A stretch of 64,000 bases of DNA from Montifringilla adamsi (Eukaryota; Chordata; Aves; Passeriformes; Passeridae). The notes under the pieces were generated by a model. That model worked only from the letters and a program-made list of their open reading frames with translations. It was not told the DNA's origin and did no database searches. A program made the position numbers and the translations under genes. This document shows positions 35,099-48,470 of the stretch, piece after piece (the first letter of the stretch is position 1; the number at the start of each line of letters is the position of its first letter). Location: NCBI GenBank assembly GCA_017590115.1, contig JAGGNK010008781.1, positions 7,915,371 through 7,979,370 on the forward strand, read 5' to 3'.

Positions 35099-36427
35099 CC
35101 CCTGCCGAAGCAGCCGGCTCGGTTTACGGTTTCATCGCAGGGGTGCGGTTTCCACCCGCAAAAAAGCGGTGGAATCGGCTATGTCGGATTGCTCAGAGTG
35201 CGTGTTCACAGCAGAAAGCATCTGTCCTCCGCGTTTCTGCAGCAATTAGTAGGAGGTGGCACTGGTCTGGTAAAATTTAAGTGCTGTAGAAAAAACATTA
35301 AGGAAAAAAAGGCCAGTTAGAGGCTGAAATACAAAAGGAATCGTTTGGAGCACTTGATTCCAGAGAGAGAGTTTGGAGAAGGCTCATTGCTTATAGAGAA
35401 GAAATACACAGGTTTTATGGTGTAAAAGAACAATTTTCAACATTAGAGAGCCAAACACAACTCACGTACAAGTAGTTTCCCAAGTGAGGTCTGTTGGCAA
35501 TGATCGTGTTTTTCTTTAAAAAGTCAATAAAAGCCACCCCCTGGTTTATTTTGGCTGTACCCTTCTTATTTCCACAGACAAAGAGTGTAGGGACACAAAC
35601 TGCTGGGGCCTGTGACGAGGTTATCATTTGCACTGTACCCTCGGGCAGGGCTCTGCCTCCGTGCTATGAACACACACCATCAATAACATGTTTGCCACTT
35701 CCTTTTCTTGTCAGTACTGACACAGTTTTCTTTTTTCCATAATCTTTACCAAGTGGTTTGTTTTCTTTACCCAAGGGTCTTTGGTACTTTGTGGAATACT
35801 AGAGAGAGGGAATCCATTACAATTCAGCTAGTGGCTATGATCAATAAACCATGTGCTAGTTGATTTTATTCTGCCTATCCATTTTTAAATATAATTCAAA
35901 TGTTGATAGTTTATTATAATATAATTCAGGTGTTTCGTCATATCCTTCTTCCTTTTAATGGCAAATTAACAGCCAGTCTGGAACAGTACAAAAAAGCCAT
36001 GCTTGCAGAGTAAAGAAGAAATATGCTTTGTTGGAACAGCAGGACACAAAAAACTATGAGACTATTTCCAGTAGGGCTTTTATTGCAATTTTCCTGTCAT
36101 CTCTCTAGCTCTGGTGCTGGTAGCTGTAGTCTTGTAAAAACAGGAGAAAGGTGATAATCCTTTGGATTTACTTAGCTACACTTCAGAGTGCACCAAATCC
36201 AGCTTCCTAATCCAGTTCCCACAAGATGAGTTAGATGAGGCAAAAGCTAAAGATGAACAAGATAATAATTGGAACAGAAAAAGAAGCAAGGATGCAGCAT
36301 AGTTTGATAGAGAAATTACATGGAATCTGACACAGTGATATTTAGCAATGAGCAGAAAGTCACGGTACAAGCAGTGTTATCTCTGAATCGTCCTCCCAGC
36401 CCACACAGGGAGGTGTCAGTCCAGCTG

Positions 36428-36480
36428 AGCCGTGACTGGCACGTCTGGACTGGCTGAAACCAGAGGTGTCAGTCACGGCT
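36428..36480. repeat. 53-nt imperfect hairpin (inverted repeat)
   Basis: The left arm AGCCGTGACTGGCAC (36428-36442) and the right arm GTGTCAGTCACGGCT (36466-36480) are reverse complements at 14 of 15 positions, the exception being a G.U-type pair. After one G/G mismatch the pairing continues with TCTGG (36444-36448) and CCAGA (36460-36464). That gives 21-nt arms around an 11-nt loop. No mobile element or RNA family is recognised. Confidence 0.7.
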
Positions 36481-39400
36481 TACATGGCCTGGCATCTCCC
36501 TGCCTCTCTGGGCCTGGTGGCACAGCTCCACACAGCCTCGGGCCTCCAGGGCAGTGCTGTCACCCTTGCACAGGCCTTCAGCGCCACACGGCTCCTCCTG
36601 CTGGGGTACAGCAAAAGCTGCCCTAGCCCTCAAGCTCCTGATTGAGTTTGAGCTCTGATTCAGTGCAAACTCAAAGTAGCACAAACCTGGCACTGTTGGT
36701 GCTGCTGTGTCTGCTTTTCCACAGCCATGAACACAACATCAGGGTTCTCTCTTCTGTTTAGCTCAAGAGTTCTGCTGCAATCTTGGTTTAGGTGTTAGGA
36801 ACTGACCAGGTCACAGAGAATCAGGGATTAAACTCTACATGATGAATAAAAAACCACCCAGCAGTCCAGTGCAGAACGTAGAAATGACTCTGCTTTTCAG
36901 AGATGACAAGATGGACAAGGGGAGAAAGAAGTGTCTGTCATTCAGCAAGGACAGCAAAGGATCCTGAAAGCTGAACAGTGTTTCCATTGTTTTAACACAA
37001 GCTCCGCTTCTCTACGGAAAGATCCAAATGACAAGGACACTGAGGGTTTCTTTCTCTTTGCTGTTTGTTTCCCTAGTAACAAATACACAAGCTGCACTGT
37101 TAGATACCATCCTTTCATCCTTTTCTCTTTTCTTTTTTTTTTTTTAAGATAAAGACATGTCAAGGATGTAGTCAGTGGTAGCAGGTTAGGGTTGCTTGTA
37201 TGAATGAACCTCCAATGCAGCACAATGTACTTGAGGTCACTACATGTAGTCAGTGGCTGAGACAGTGAAATAACTTTAAAAGCATGGAAGAAATGATGAA
37301 AGTAGTGATTCATCTCAATGTTTGCATCATTACTTCCTTTGCTTCTTTAGGATATGTTAAGTCTCAAAGGTTTGGAAACTAACCAAATTTTAAAAATCAG
37401 AATTTCAAGTTAGATTCTCTGTGTTAGCTGAAAGAAAACCACTGAAAGAAGGAAAGACTATTTTTTTAAAAAAGTAATTTAACTATTTTCCTATACGCTT
37501 GCCACATATGCAAGCTTAGTAATGAAAAACAAAAAAATCTGCTCTTGTGTTCTCAGTTACTCAAGTTTGTAACATTGTGTTCTCCAAAGTTCTTCAAGGA
37601 AAAGAAAAATGCATCTTTTTTCTTGGGACATGGCAGCAACTGGTCTAAATAGTGTAATGTAGAAATAACTGACAAAATTCATATCAAGCTTCTTATTATG
37701 TAATATGAAAATACAAAATTATGCATTAATTGTAAACCAGCTTGTTGCTAGGACAAGTTACACTGGTATTTGTCACAGTGTATTTTAGTTACTTGTCTGG
37801 AACTGCCTGTGTAGGGAGGTATTTTAGGTGAACAAATAAATTCCTTTCATTTGGGATGCTTTCTGAAATCAGTAGAACTATTAAATTGTACCACTTATGC
37901 CAACATAAAATCTGCAAATGCCAAAAAGATGCAGAGAAGATGCGTCTCCAGTGGATCAGGGAATCCAAAGCGATGTGATCAGCTGTCCTGAAACATTTTG
38001 ATGTCTCAAGCTTTCATCAAGTGGAGAAAGGCAAAGGAATTTGTTTGGGGGCTATGAATCAAACAAATCTGTATCGTGACTTTACGTGATGTAGACATCT
38101 GCTCATATACATATAAATGGATGTGATGTGGAAAAAAGTCAGAATCCAGATACCTAATCTAGGAGAATATATGTTCTCTCTGTCAGAGGGCTGAAATACA
38201 CACCACGGGAGGGCAATTTGTCATCTGCAAAATCTGAATTGCTCTGTTAATGCCCACAACCACTGTGGAAGATCTACTTTATCTCTTGTGTGACTTTTGA
38301 AATAGCAAAACCAGATGTTAATTAAACTTTTCTAATATTCAGACTGACAGATATACAAGTGTCCTACCTAGAGTAGAGAGGTTCATCAGGGAATTAGCCA
38401 GCACACATGCCCTTCAAGCATGCTGTAGTGGCTAGGTTAAATTTTATTATCTTTTCCCCCAAATTTGTTGTTTTAATAATTTAATATCAATTTTCAGTAG
38501 AATATCTAGATCTTTCTCTACATGATAACAGTAAGTTGAGTTTTGTTTTATACTTCTTTTAGTTTTTAAACAAAAATAAGGCCCAAAAAAGAATCATCAT
38601 ACTATAAGCACAGTAATGAAAATGGTAATCATAAGAACAAGTGACAGCTGTATTTATTGTTGAAATGTGGTTTTTGTACTAACCAAGCTGTGGAGAGATC
38701 AAGTTTTGTCTGTCCTCAAAAGCAGAGGCAACTTTGGAACTGTGACCCGACTGTGTAAATGGGGAAACCTGGTTGTGTCTCCATTTCCTAATGGCTTTGC
38801 TTGTTTGCTTTGGGAAAGTCTGTCAAGAGACTCAAGAGCAGAACAGACAATTGCAGTGTGTAAATATCTGTGTGTATCTCTAAAACTTACAACACTGTTT
38901 TTCTAATGGGAGAATTTGTAACTGTTCCATTTGTGTTTATATCTGGCACAATCAATTACAAACTCTGGAAGAGCAGGATTCACAGATCCTGTCTGTTAGT
39001 TCTGTAACTTCTCCCTCATCTCTGGAAAAGAAGCAGTACTTCTTTTAAGCTATCTCAAGCTCCTTTGCAGGGGGTGATGTCTAGATCATCTCCAGAGACT
39101 GAAAAGACAGAACTGTCCTAACCCCTCCCTGACAGTGGCTGTGTGATTCTGAATGCAGAGAGGGCTGGAGGCTGTGCCTCCAGCATGAAACATTGAGATT
39201 GTAGACAAGGACCAGACTGCACTTTACCAGGGGACTGGAAACAGCATCATCAGTTTTCCAGCTGTTCACTCCTGGTAGGTAAATTACAGAGTACAGTGGA
39301 ATATTTAGCATGCAAACAGGAGTGGCAACACAGTAAACCAGCACAACAACACGTAGAAACTAATTGCACTTAATGAGTACCATAGCATTTATATCACAAA

Positions 39401-40087
39401 ATCAGATGCTAGCAGGGATTGTCTGTATTTAGCAGAAGAGAAAGCAGAAGATGTGTTTTTCTGAGGGAAAAGGAAAAGGTAGTAGAATAAAGAGAACTAG
39501 GTAAGCTTTTCAATGTATACATACATGTTAAAAACTCCACCCTCATGTAGGATTGTCATATATTTCATGCAGCTATCAACTCCCTGGCTGACTATTGGCC
39601 AGCTGTTTCTTATCTGGGAAGTTAAATTTGTGTTTTGTGAGCCATAGAAAAGCAGAAATTAAATTTCTGTTGATATGTGTTTTGTAGAAACACATTCTGC
39701 ATATGCTTGCCTATATATGCAAAACAGTTGGCTAGAGGCAGGGATTCAAGCTTTTTCTGCATTGGGATTGTTCAGTTGTTTCCTTTTTTTCCTTTCTTCT
39801 AAGAGATGTGTTTCTCATCTTAAAATCCAGATTTATATTTCCATCTTAATTTTCTCTCCTGCCCAGATTAGGGCATCCAGCACAAGCATATTCTGTCATT
39901 TCACAGATAAATAGAGCCAGAGGATTATTGTAATCATGTGGTACAACTCACCGTGGGACACAAGCCATGTGACTGCTGATATTACTTGTCATTTAAACCA
40001 GAACATCCCTTAGGGAAACATGCCTTAGAACATCCTGTCTCCACAAATTGTTAATTCCTTGTTCCAGTCATTAATTACTCTCATTGA

Positions 40088-40108
40088 TAGATATATATAT
40101 ATATATAT
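40088..40108. repeat. (TA)n microsatellite
   Basis: A short alternating TA run of about ten units in intergenic DNA, likely length-variable. Confidence 0.8.
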
Positions 40109-42892
40109 CTTATTTCTCCCTTGAATGTATTTAATTTTACCTTTCAGCTGCTGTTTCTTCTGTCTCTGTAAGATGGACAAGACTGTAAGACTCACTATAG
40201 ACAAGAGAGCATCCTCTGAAGTAATAGTGTTTGATAAAACACTTTTTTCAATTTCTAAGTTATTTCTGTATCTCTTCTCAGATCCTTTTCCAAGGTATCA
40301 AATGATTTCTTGAGCTGTGGATTCCAGCAATGGATTCAAGCATGGGACTGTCCTTTTCCTGTTCAGTCAGATGATCATATCTATCTGTGCAATTAATTGC
40401 CAGTTCAATTGATTCTTTATTGGGATCCCCAAAGGCATTTCAGAATTGCTGTTCCCACTTCAAAACCAGGAATATCTTCCTATAAGGGGTAAGCAAACCC
40501 AAAGTTAGTTAATTGATGGTAAAAATCTTTTCAACTTTTTAGTGTTTTCTCATGAATCAGGCTAGACATACTATACAAATTAAAAGCTTGGCCACATTCA
40601 GAAGGCATCTGCTATCAGGAATGACCAGCAGGTCACCTGGAGTTTTTCACAGAAGGTGAATTTAATTTAATTTCAGAGGTGAATTACAGATTTCCATAGC
40701 AAAGCAATACTCTAGGAAAAATTAAATTGGAACCAATTTTTGTTGCACAGGATTGACTTCCTGTGGTAGCCAGCCTATTGTTTACAGGGCAAAAATGCAA
40801 CAGGGCATCAAATTATTCTCTGGAATTAAATGAAGACAGATACTAAAGAGCTGATTGTTTTTGCAATGTTGAGATAAATATACAAAGTAAAGAGTAATGT
40901 TGGCCATGGAAATTTTCTGAGAAGGACAAAAATAAAAGCTTTTATTGTAATTAATATGAGTCTAGTGTAACTTTGAAACTGAACGAGAAGGAGACTGAAG
41001 AGAAGAACAGTAATAACAAGAAAAAACAGATGGTCTGTGACTATCAGAGCACAGGGTTATACACTGTAACTTGACACTTGACACATACTCTTTTTAGTAA
41101 CTTATCTAAAAAGTGTCTACAAAGATTCCTGGAAGGAGAACATACAAAGCAACCCCTGTCTTCCTGCTCTTCACACTGGGGTTTTTAAATTCACTGTGGC
41201 AATTGCTAGAGCTGCCTCTGCTGATTTATTACTTGTACTGATACACCCGATTCTGTAAGATTAACTCAAAGGCCTTATTTGCCACCATGTAATTTTTCCC
41301 TGCTCTTAATCTTTCCTTCTTTTTTTCCCTTAGGTCATTTAATTCTGTAAACCCCTGGAGAATGCAACTGAGTCTAAAGACTAGTTTTATTTAGACTCAA
41401 GAAAAAGCATCACTGATTTTTATGTTTTGTGATCAGATTACCTGTACATTTCATTTGTAGGTTGGAACAAGCTATATGTGATTTCTGTACCCTAAATACT
41501 AGATATTTCTGATTTTTGTTTTCTCCAATGGATTTTTATTTTCTCCAAGGCTATCTCAGTAACTGAGAAGTGAACAATCCTATTAAAACTGCTGAAGGAT
41601 TTAGAGAAAAAACAGCCTAACACTTTGTCCCACTGGGAAGGTGTGCCTGGTACTGTACTGGCTCCATCTTGTGGTTGGACCTGCACTGATTCTTTATAAC
41701 AGGCTGACCCTTCTTGCCATCATTCTTATATAAATATTGATAAATAAGTGTGTGAACTTCCTTTATAACTTTTAGGACAAATGGCTCAAATTTTTCTGGT
41801 AATAGAGAAATAGGGAGACAGGTTGAAGACAAGATTGGCCCAAGCAAGCATTGCCCAGTTCCCAGTGTAGCAATGTCAATCCCAGTGTTTGGTTACATTC
41901 TCCTGCTTACTGTCAGAGGAGCCTCAGCCAGGCAGAGGGAGAACGAGCAAATACCAGCACTTTTTGATTCCAACCTGCACTAAAGTTGCTGTTCATTATT
42001 AGCTTGCTGTGGCCAGTAAAGCAATTCGCCATTTACCTTCAAGAGTGGCCTCGAGTTTCTACCAAAACATAAACACAGATCAGTGTAGTTTATTTTGGCA
42101 GCATTCTTTTTTTCTAAAACAAATATTTTTTCAATCGGTTGTCATTAAAAAAAATGCTAGCATTTGAAGGGAGGAAAAAAAGCAGATACCTTTCAATTAA
42201 CCCTTTCCTTCCATCCCTGGACTGTGTTCAGTAAATACCTCAATTTGTCTGCTCAACCACCCATACCATGAACTGAGCATAGGAAAGGACAAAACACACA
42301 GCAGGAATTACAGAAGGCTGCCAACATCTTGACTTATTGACCACATGGCTCAGCTAGTGCCTGCTTCATGTCCCAGTTATGTAAGTTCATGCTTTGGTGT
42401 ATAGCACAACTAGGTGTTTTCTTCAGACTGCAGAAAAGTAAATAGTTCACTTTTAGCACCTTCAGTGTTGGCAGCAGGAAGGCAGTGAGCTGCTAGGGCA
42501 TGCTGGATGTTCTGTTCTGTTGTGTATCAACTTGTGTGTTACAGGATAGAGCTTCTAACAGGCACAGTAGAAATGGCATTCATCTCTAAAGATATTGCCA
42601 CAGTTGCAAGATTGCAGAGATCAAGAGAATACAAATTATGATTGCAGGAACTGGTAGAGGGTTGGTTACTGAGTATGAGGCAGGATAAGACTGGCTGCAC
42701 CCGTATTTTGGCAGTGTTACTATCAGACACATCCCCTGATCCATATGATGTGAAAACAAAGAAAGTGCCTGTTTCCAAGGAATCACAAGGCCCAGCAAAA
42801 TATGCATGGCAAGAAAAGTCTCTCTTGCTATGTCATAGAGAGCATCCATGATATCCAGGCTTGAGTGACAAAGCAGCTTTACCTTGTAATGT

Positions 42893-43250
42893 TGTCACTG
42901 CAGGCCCCCAGCTGGGTAATAATTAGCATTGACTCCATGATTCTCAGAAGGCTGATCAATCTCTTTATTATACTATACTTATTAAGAAACCCCATCCCCC
43001 TTACAGACAGCCACGACACAGATGGACCCAACTGGTCCTTCAACATAAACACCATCACCATTGGCCAATTAAGAAAACCCTTTGGTAAACAAATCTCCAT
43101 AACACATTCCACATGTTCACAACAACAGGTGCAGCAAGTGAAGATAAGAATTGTTTATCATTCTTTTCTCTGATCTCCTCACAGCCTTTCCCAGGACAAT
43201 GCCTGGGAAAGTTGTGCTTTGCTCTCTGTGGCCAGAGAGCTGCTGCCACA
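42893..43250 (-). mobile_element. solo LTR of an endogenous retrovirus
   Basis: On the minus strand the 358-bp element starts TGTGGCAGC and ends GTGACA, the TG...CA termini of retroviral LTRs. It is flanked by near-identical 6-bp direct repeats, TAATGT (42887-42892) and AAATGT (43251-43256), the target-site duplication. An internal AATAAA (TATAATAAAGAG on the minus strand, near 42,970) lies in the expected R region. The sequence resembles LTRs I know as common in songbirds. No gag, pol or env sequence flanks it, so it is a recombined single LTR with no coding capacity. A 6-bp duplication fits ERVK-type (class II) integrases. Confidence 0.82.
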
Positions 43251-46084
43251 AAATGTAGCTGACAATCTGGAAAATATTCTATATCTAAAATTCCATTTTG
43301 TATCCCCTGCAGACATGCTCAGAAATCTGAAAATAAGTACAGATTTGCAAGACTGCCACAGTGAGTTGATAGTGTCAAAGTCTCACTCTCTCTGCTGCAC
43401 ATCATACCCGTTGCATAAAGCAAATCCACTCAGAGCTGCACTACAGTTTTATGTGAAGGATTCCTTGCTAGATTTTAGCAAGAAAAAAATCTTTGCATTG
43501 TGTCACTTGGTCAGGATGCACTTTGCACACAGTACATACCTGCTGTGCTCCGTGCCGTGCCACTCAGCTGCTGAATGCTCTCTCTGTTCTGCTCTGGTAC
43601 TCACATGTCTGTCAGAGTGTTTGCTGAGCCTGGCACAGGCACTGCTGCAGCTTGCGGCCCAGGGAGGCAGCGCAGGAGAGGAGCAGGGTGGCCAGGCTGC
43701 TGCAACCACAGCATGATCAGTGTTTGAAATGACTGGAACGAGGGTGGGAGGAAGCCATAAAAGACTCTCTTACATCTGCTCGAGACAGCAGCATCCAGCA
43801 CTACACATAAAAGTTACAGGTGTGTGTCATGGAATGTAATAAAAATTACTTAAAATAAAGGCAGAGGTAATGCTGCTGCTTCATGTTCTGCAGTGTGCCA
43901 GGTTAGAAGGTTGTTGTCTGGTAACAGAGGGGTGAAATGCAAATATTGCAATGCCATCTCAGCTGGTATCTAAGCTTTAGAAAGGTCAGTGCTCAGGTGG
44001 GTCTTACCCACACCAGCTGGGGGTTACAGTCTTCAACATCCTTCTCTGCATCCATATATTCCAGAAAAGTAGTGCTGATGTTGGCGTACCATGCAAAGGA
44101 ACTGTCACAGGTGCCTTTGTCCTGTGCTTTTCTGAAACCCACTTTGCATCCTAGGTTTTCTTTTTGTATTCCCCGCTATCTTTGAGAAGACCCTGTTCTG
44201 CTACAAATATCCACACTGCAGTGCCTTTCTGGGGTATCTCAAAATTTCAGGTTCTAAAAGAAAGTCATCTGAGACTTCTGGTGGCTCAGGGGGCACAGGA
44301 CACAGGACACAACCAAACCAGCTGCTCTGGCAGGAGCGCACAAGCGCAAGTCAACATCACTCACATTTGATCAGGAAACTGATACTTGCTCTTGTGAGAG
44401 CTAAAGAATTCTAGAGCAGAGCAGACAGCATTAATTGCATGGGCAGGGTGCAAAGCAGGGCATGGAAACTGACAGAAAAGCTATTGGAACCAGCAAAATC
44501 CCTGAGCATCAGTATCCAGAAACTTCCTGTAAGACACTTTGCTGCTGCTACAAACAAGATTCTGCAACCCCTTGGATATTGTTACAAGAGAGAAATGTGT
44601 CATCTTAGCTGGGGGTATAAAACACACCCACAGGCTGGTGAAGTTAGTTTTTCATGTTACAAGCTATAATACTGTTCTCTCAGTCCTCTATCTTGAATTG
44701 TTCTTTTGATACTTCTGCCAGTATGTATGGAATGGGTGGATTGGAACAGAGATGAGAAGAACAGATTGTACAAAATTTGACAATCATAACTAGCATAATC
44801 ATAATCATTAATATTCATATTAAGTTCCCAATGCCTCACCTTGCTGCTGTGCTTCATTCCCTAGCACAGTGGTGTGCTTTTTTCGTAGATGGTTGGAATT
44901 GCTTGGACCCACATCAGAAACGGGGGAAAAAACGGAAGAATGATCAAATCAGTCCCACACAAAAAAAAAATTGTCTTTAATTCCTCATTTCTACTGCCTT
45001 GACCAGTCATACTGTACACCCACTGTGAGACTCAGACTACTTTAAAATAATACAACTAAACAACCAAACCAAAACAAAAAGAACCACCAAACCTACAACA
45101 TAAAAATAGAAATGATTCATTTACAGTTTCAGAGACACGTTTGTATTGTACCCCGTGACTAGGTTAGCCTTTGACAAACACTGGAGCTCTAAATCTAGAA
45201 GACTTATATGGTATTTTTCTAGACAGTCTGCGTATTATTATAAATTCTGCTGTTTGATGACCGCAGTCAGCAGGGTTTTTATTTGTATAACGCAGTTCAT
45301 GGCAGCTTTCCCCCAGCAGATGGCACGAGCACAGCCCTGACCATCCCGACAGCTCTGCAGGAGCGGGCTGGGCAGGAGCGCTTTGCAGCAGAGCTCTGAG
45401 CTACGGTTACGCTTTCTCATTTCCTTCAGAGCTTTTATTTGGATTTTAACGGAGGAAAGGTTTCTACTACGAGGCTGAATAAAAAGTGTCATTACGTCAT
45501 TTCTAGGGCCGGTTTTGTCTCTGTTATTTTTGCTTTCTGGAGAATAGAAAATTCACCATTGCTGAAAAATTTGACCTGCAGACAAAATGAATAGCAAACA
45601 TTACACAAAATGGGGTTTGATTTGTAGAAAGTATGTGTAAAATCCAGTATCTGAAACGTGCAAGGTGGTTCATGATTAAAGCTCAGCCCTGGAGCAGGAA
45701 GAGCACGAACTGTGGTGGTGCCAGGAAGGGCAGCCTGTGCAGCAAGGAGGGGCTCAGCCTTTGCATCTCTGCGGCAGCTGTAGGCTCTGTACAACGGGGA
45801 TCATCCTTTGCTGCCAATGTCTTCCAGTCAAAACAGAAAAAAGGATGTGAGGGGTAGCCCCCTTTATACCCTACACCCAATGTGACTGAAGTAGGGGTGA
45901 AAGTGATTAAAGGATAAATTCCATGCCTAAATCTGTCTTGATTACTGTATTTCTTAAAAATGGCAAAGTTTAGCTGTCTAAGGTATTAGCAAGTATGAAC
46001 TAAAGATCTATTTCTCCCCTCCCTTGAGCAGGTCCTCTTCAGCCCCACACAGCCCAGAGGTGTCCAGGTCACCACATCTGCACT

Positions 46085-46146
46085 GTCAGTGGGTGTTAGG
46101 CTGGGTGACCATCAGAGGTTCCTTCCAACAGGATTTTTCTATGGTT
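46085..46146 (+). mobile_element. probable degraded CR1 terminal fragment
   Basis: The plus strand carries GGGTGACCATCAGAGGTTCC and TTCCAACAGGATTTTTCTAT, resembling the last about 60 bases of CR1 (ATGACC...AGGTCCCTTCCAAC...ATTCTATG). It is more divergent than the other two copies. Confidence 0.5.
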
Positions 46147-48470
46147 GCCTTCAGGAGCTTGGTGACATTTGACAACAGCTACATCTAATGGCACTGAATT
46201 ACAGAAAGTTCTTGAGATGACCTGCCTGTTATCCAGGAAGGCCAGGCATTCATCTGCCCTCAGCACAGCCTTTAAAGTGTAAGAGGACTAAAGAGAAGAG
46301 TAAAACAACAAGAAAAAAAAAATGATTGCACAAGACAACAAATGGAAAGAAAATCATTGCAAGAAGATACCAGGCAGGACACCTCTGGCAGCACCCATTA
46401 CTTCCTGAGGCAGTACTGGGTACTGGGTGAATCCAGGTTTGGGGCTGGTTTAAGAAAATCAACATGGCATTGGAAAACCCACCCAGCAGTATTGTAGCAG
46501 CTGCCCTGGAAGGTGACAGCCCGTGGTGTAGTCTCCAGCAGGGTGTAGGAATTGTCCTCATAAGAAGAGCTGTTTCCCTCAAGCTTTTCAGAAATTAGTT
46601 AGCTCTTCGCTGCCTGAGTAGGTGCAAAGAGTTTACAGATGTATTTATTATCCCTAAACAGGCCATACAAAGAGTTTTTAATTTTTATTCGTTTACCTGA
46701 AGATTATTTTATTCCAGGGCATGAAAGGCTTCACGCCCCCTGCTCCAAAATGTAGCAGTTAGTAAGCAGCAGTAAGACAGATCACTGAAAGGCAATCACA
46801 CTTCTTTTCACAGTGAAAATTACCAAATATTCAAATGATTCATACATTCAAGTAAAACCAAAATATACACATGCAAAATTTCAGTAATTGAACACAAACA
46901 TGTCATCATTAATCCATTCTCAGTGCAAGTGAATGCCAAGACAATTCCTGAATATCCTGAAATGAGCACCTTAAGAGCTGAAATAGACTCACCTGCTTAA
47001 TTAATTAATACCTTTGATGAGGAGTGTGGCAATTTGCAGATAGCAATATTTATACAAGAAATGCCATGGGCTTCATTGTTGCTGCCCACCTCTCTACCCA
47101 CCAAACCCACCTGAATTATAATCACCACCTTCAGACAACCCCTGTTGCACACACAGATTTCCTTCATTCAAGTGCATTGATTTGGAGATATTTTTGTTTC
47201 CTAGTCCCTTTTTTCTCCCCAAGATTTAATTCAGTAGCTATTACAGACGTGGCACTTTATTCTTTGAGCTAAGTGTTTTGTTTAATATGCTTGTTGTAAA
47301 TAAACTCTATTACCCCTTGTGGTAAAAGGCTACAAGTTCCTGCTTTGAGAAACTGTTAAGTGAAATTGTTTCCAGATAAATGTTTCCATGTGGTATTTAC
47401 CTTTTCATTCACTTAAATACCTTTGAAAGACTCAGGCTCCCAAAGACTGCATGTAACAGTTGCAGGGGAAGGAGGTTTAAAAGGAAGAAAACAGTGAAGA
47501 ATTACAGAAGCACGTAAAAGTTGGGAAAATTATTATACTGTCATCTCCAAAAAGTGAATTTTTCCCTGCACACATGCAAGACAGCTGACTGGAGTCTCAG
47601 AGAGTTGGGAATTACAAGCTGCTTCTCTCTTCAGCACTGCAGAAAATCCACCCATTTGATTATTTCCTAAAAGTATTTCATATTCACCCCCCCAAAGAAA
47701 AGACATTAAAGCCCTTGAATTTTATCAGCTGCTGCAGTGCCCGATGACTGCCTTCCACAACACATGGACGTGCATTCATCAGGGCACATTGTTCTGAAGG
47801 TCTTCACACCTGGCTGCTCATTCCACCTCCTCGGGACCGCTTTCTAGGAGAGGGAGCACAGCTCCTGAGCACATCTCCCAGCTGCCAGCATTCCTGCTGT
47901 CCCTCTGCCCAGCCCAGCCACGCAGCCTCTGCTGCTCCCCTGCCAGCCTCGACACCTGCAGAGAGAGCAGCAGAGCAACACATCTGGATTTGGAACTCAA
48001 GCACAGCACTTCGTGTTCTCCACACAGGTCAGACCTCTTCCACTCTTCCGCCCCTCTCTCCTTGGATAGGAAACACACCAACAGGATCCAAGGACACAAC
48101 ACCCCAGCAACAGCTTCCTCATCAGCCTCCCACTGTAAATAATCCTGTTCTGTACTTGCTATACAAATGGTTAGAGGTATTTACATAAAACGGTATTACT
48201 GCTGCACTGACAATCAGTCTTACAGAAGGGTTGATTTGCTGTCAGCTGGAAAATAATGTGGCAGTGTTCCTGCCTAGGAATAATTGCTGTCAATGCTAGA
48301 GTTGCCTGGAACTTGTTACAGGACCAGACTGCTGTGGAGGCTGGTCAGCAAAAGCTTCCTCATACAAAGCACAGGCACAGCCCTTATAATCCCCAAGTGA
48401 TCCTCCAGGGAAGTGCAGTGAGGATTGACAGCTGAGGCAGTGTCACACGTGTACAGAGCAGCACCACAAA

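Larger units (their letters stand above)
33180..35100. promoter_or_regulatory. YPEL1: CpG island, YPEL1 promoter region
   Basis: An abrupt, roughly 1.9-kb block of very high GC and dense CpG stands out against AT-rich flanks. It lies upstream of YPEL1 exon 2 in the direction expected for the gene's promoter. It contains GC boxes, a CRE, a CCAAT box and an AT-rich MEF2/TATA palindrome. ORFs of 100-305 codons on both strands are by-products of stop-poor GC-rich sequence. A dip to lower GC at about 33.7-33.9 kb may divide it into two parts. Confidence 0.85.
35100..48470. other. intergenic DNA between YPEL1 promoter and MAPK1 3' side
   Basis: About 13 kb of AT-rich DNA with only short ORFs. It contains a 53-nt hairpin (36.43 kb), a TA microsatellite (40.09 kb), a solo LTR (42.9-43.25 kb) and a weak CR1 remnant (46.1 kb). 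I see no coding exon with recognisable homology and no structured RNA gene. A GC-richer patch at 36.4-36.7 kb and another at 47.8-48.0 kb hold nothing identifiable. Confidence 0.65.

Noticed and set aside
34592..35320. 242-codon plus-strand ORF
   Set aside because: GC-rich low-complexity reading in the same island, ending in unrelated AT-rich DNA. No family resemblance.
42865..43173. 102-codon plus-strand ORF and antisense partner
   Set aside because: Both fall mainly inside the solo LTR, which has no coding role.
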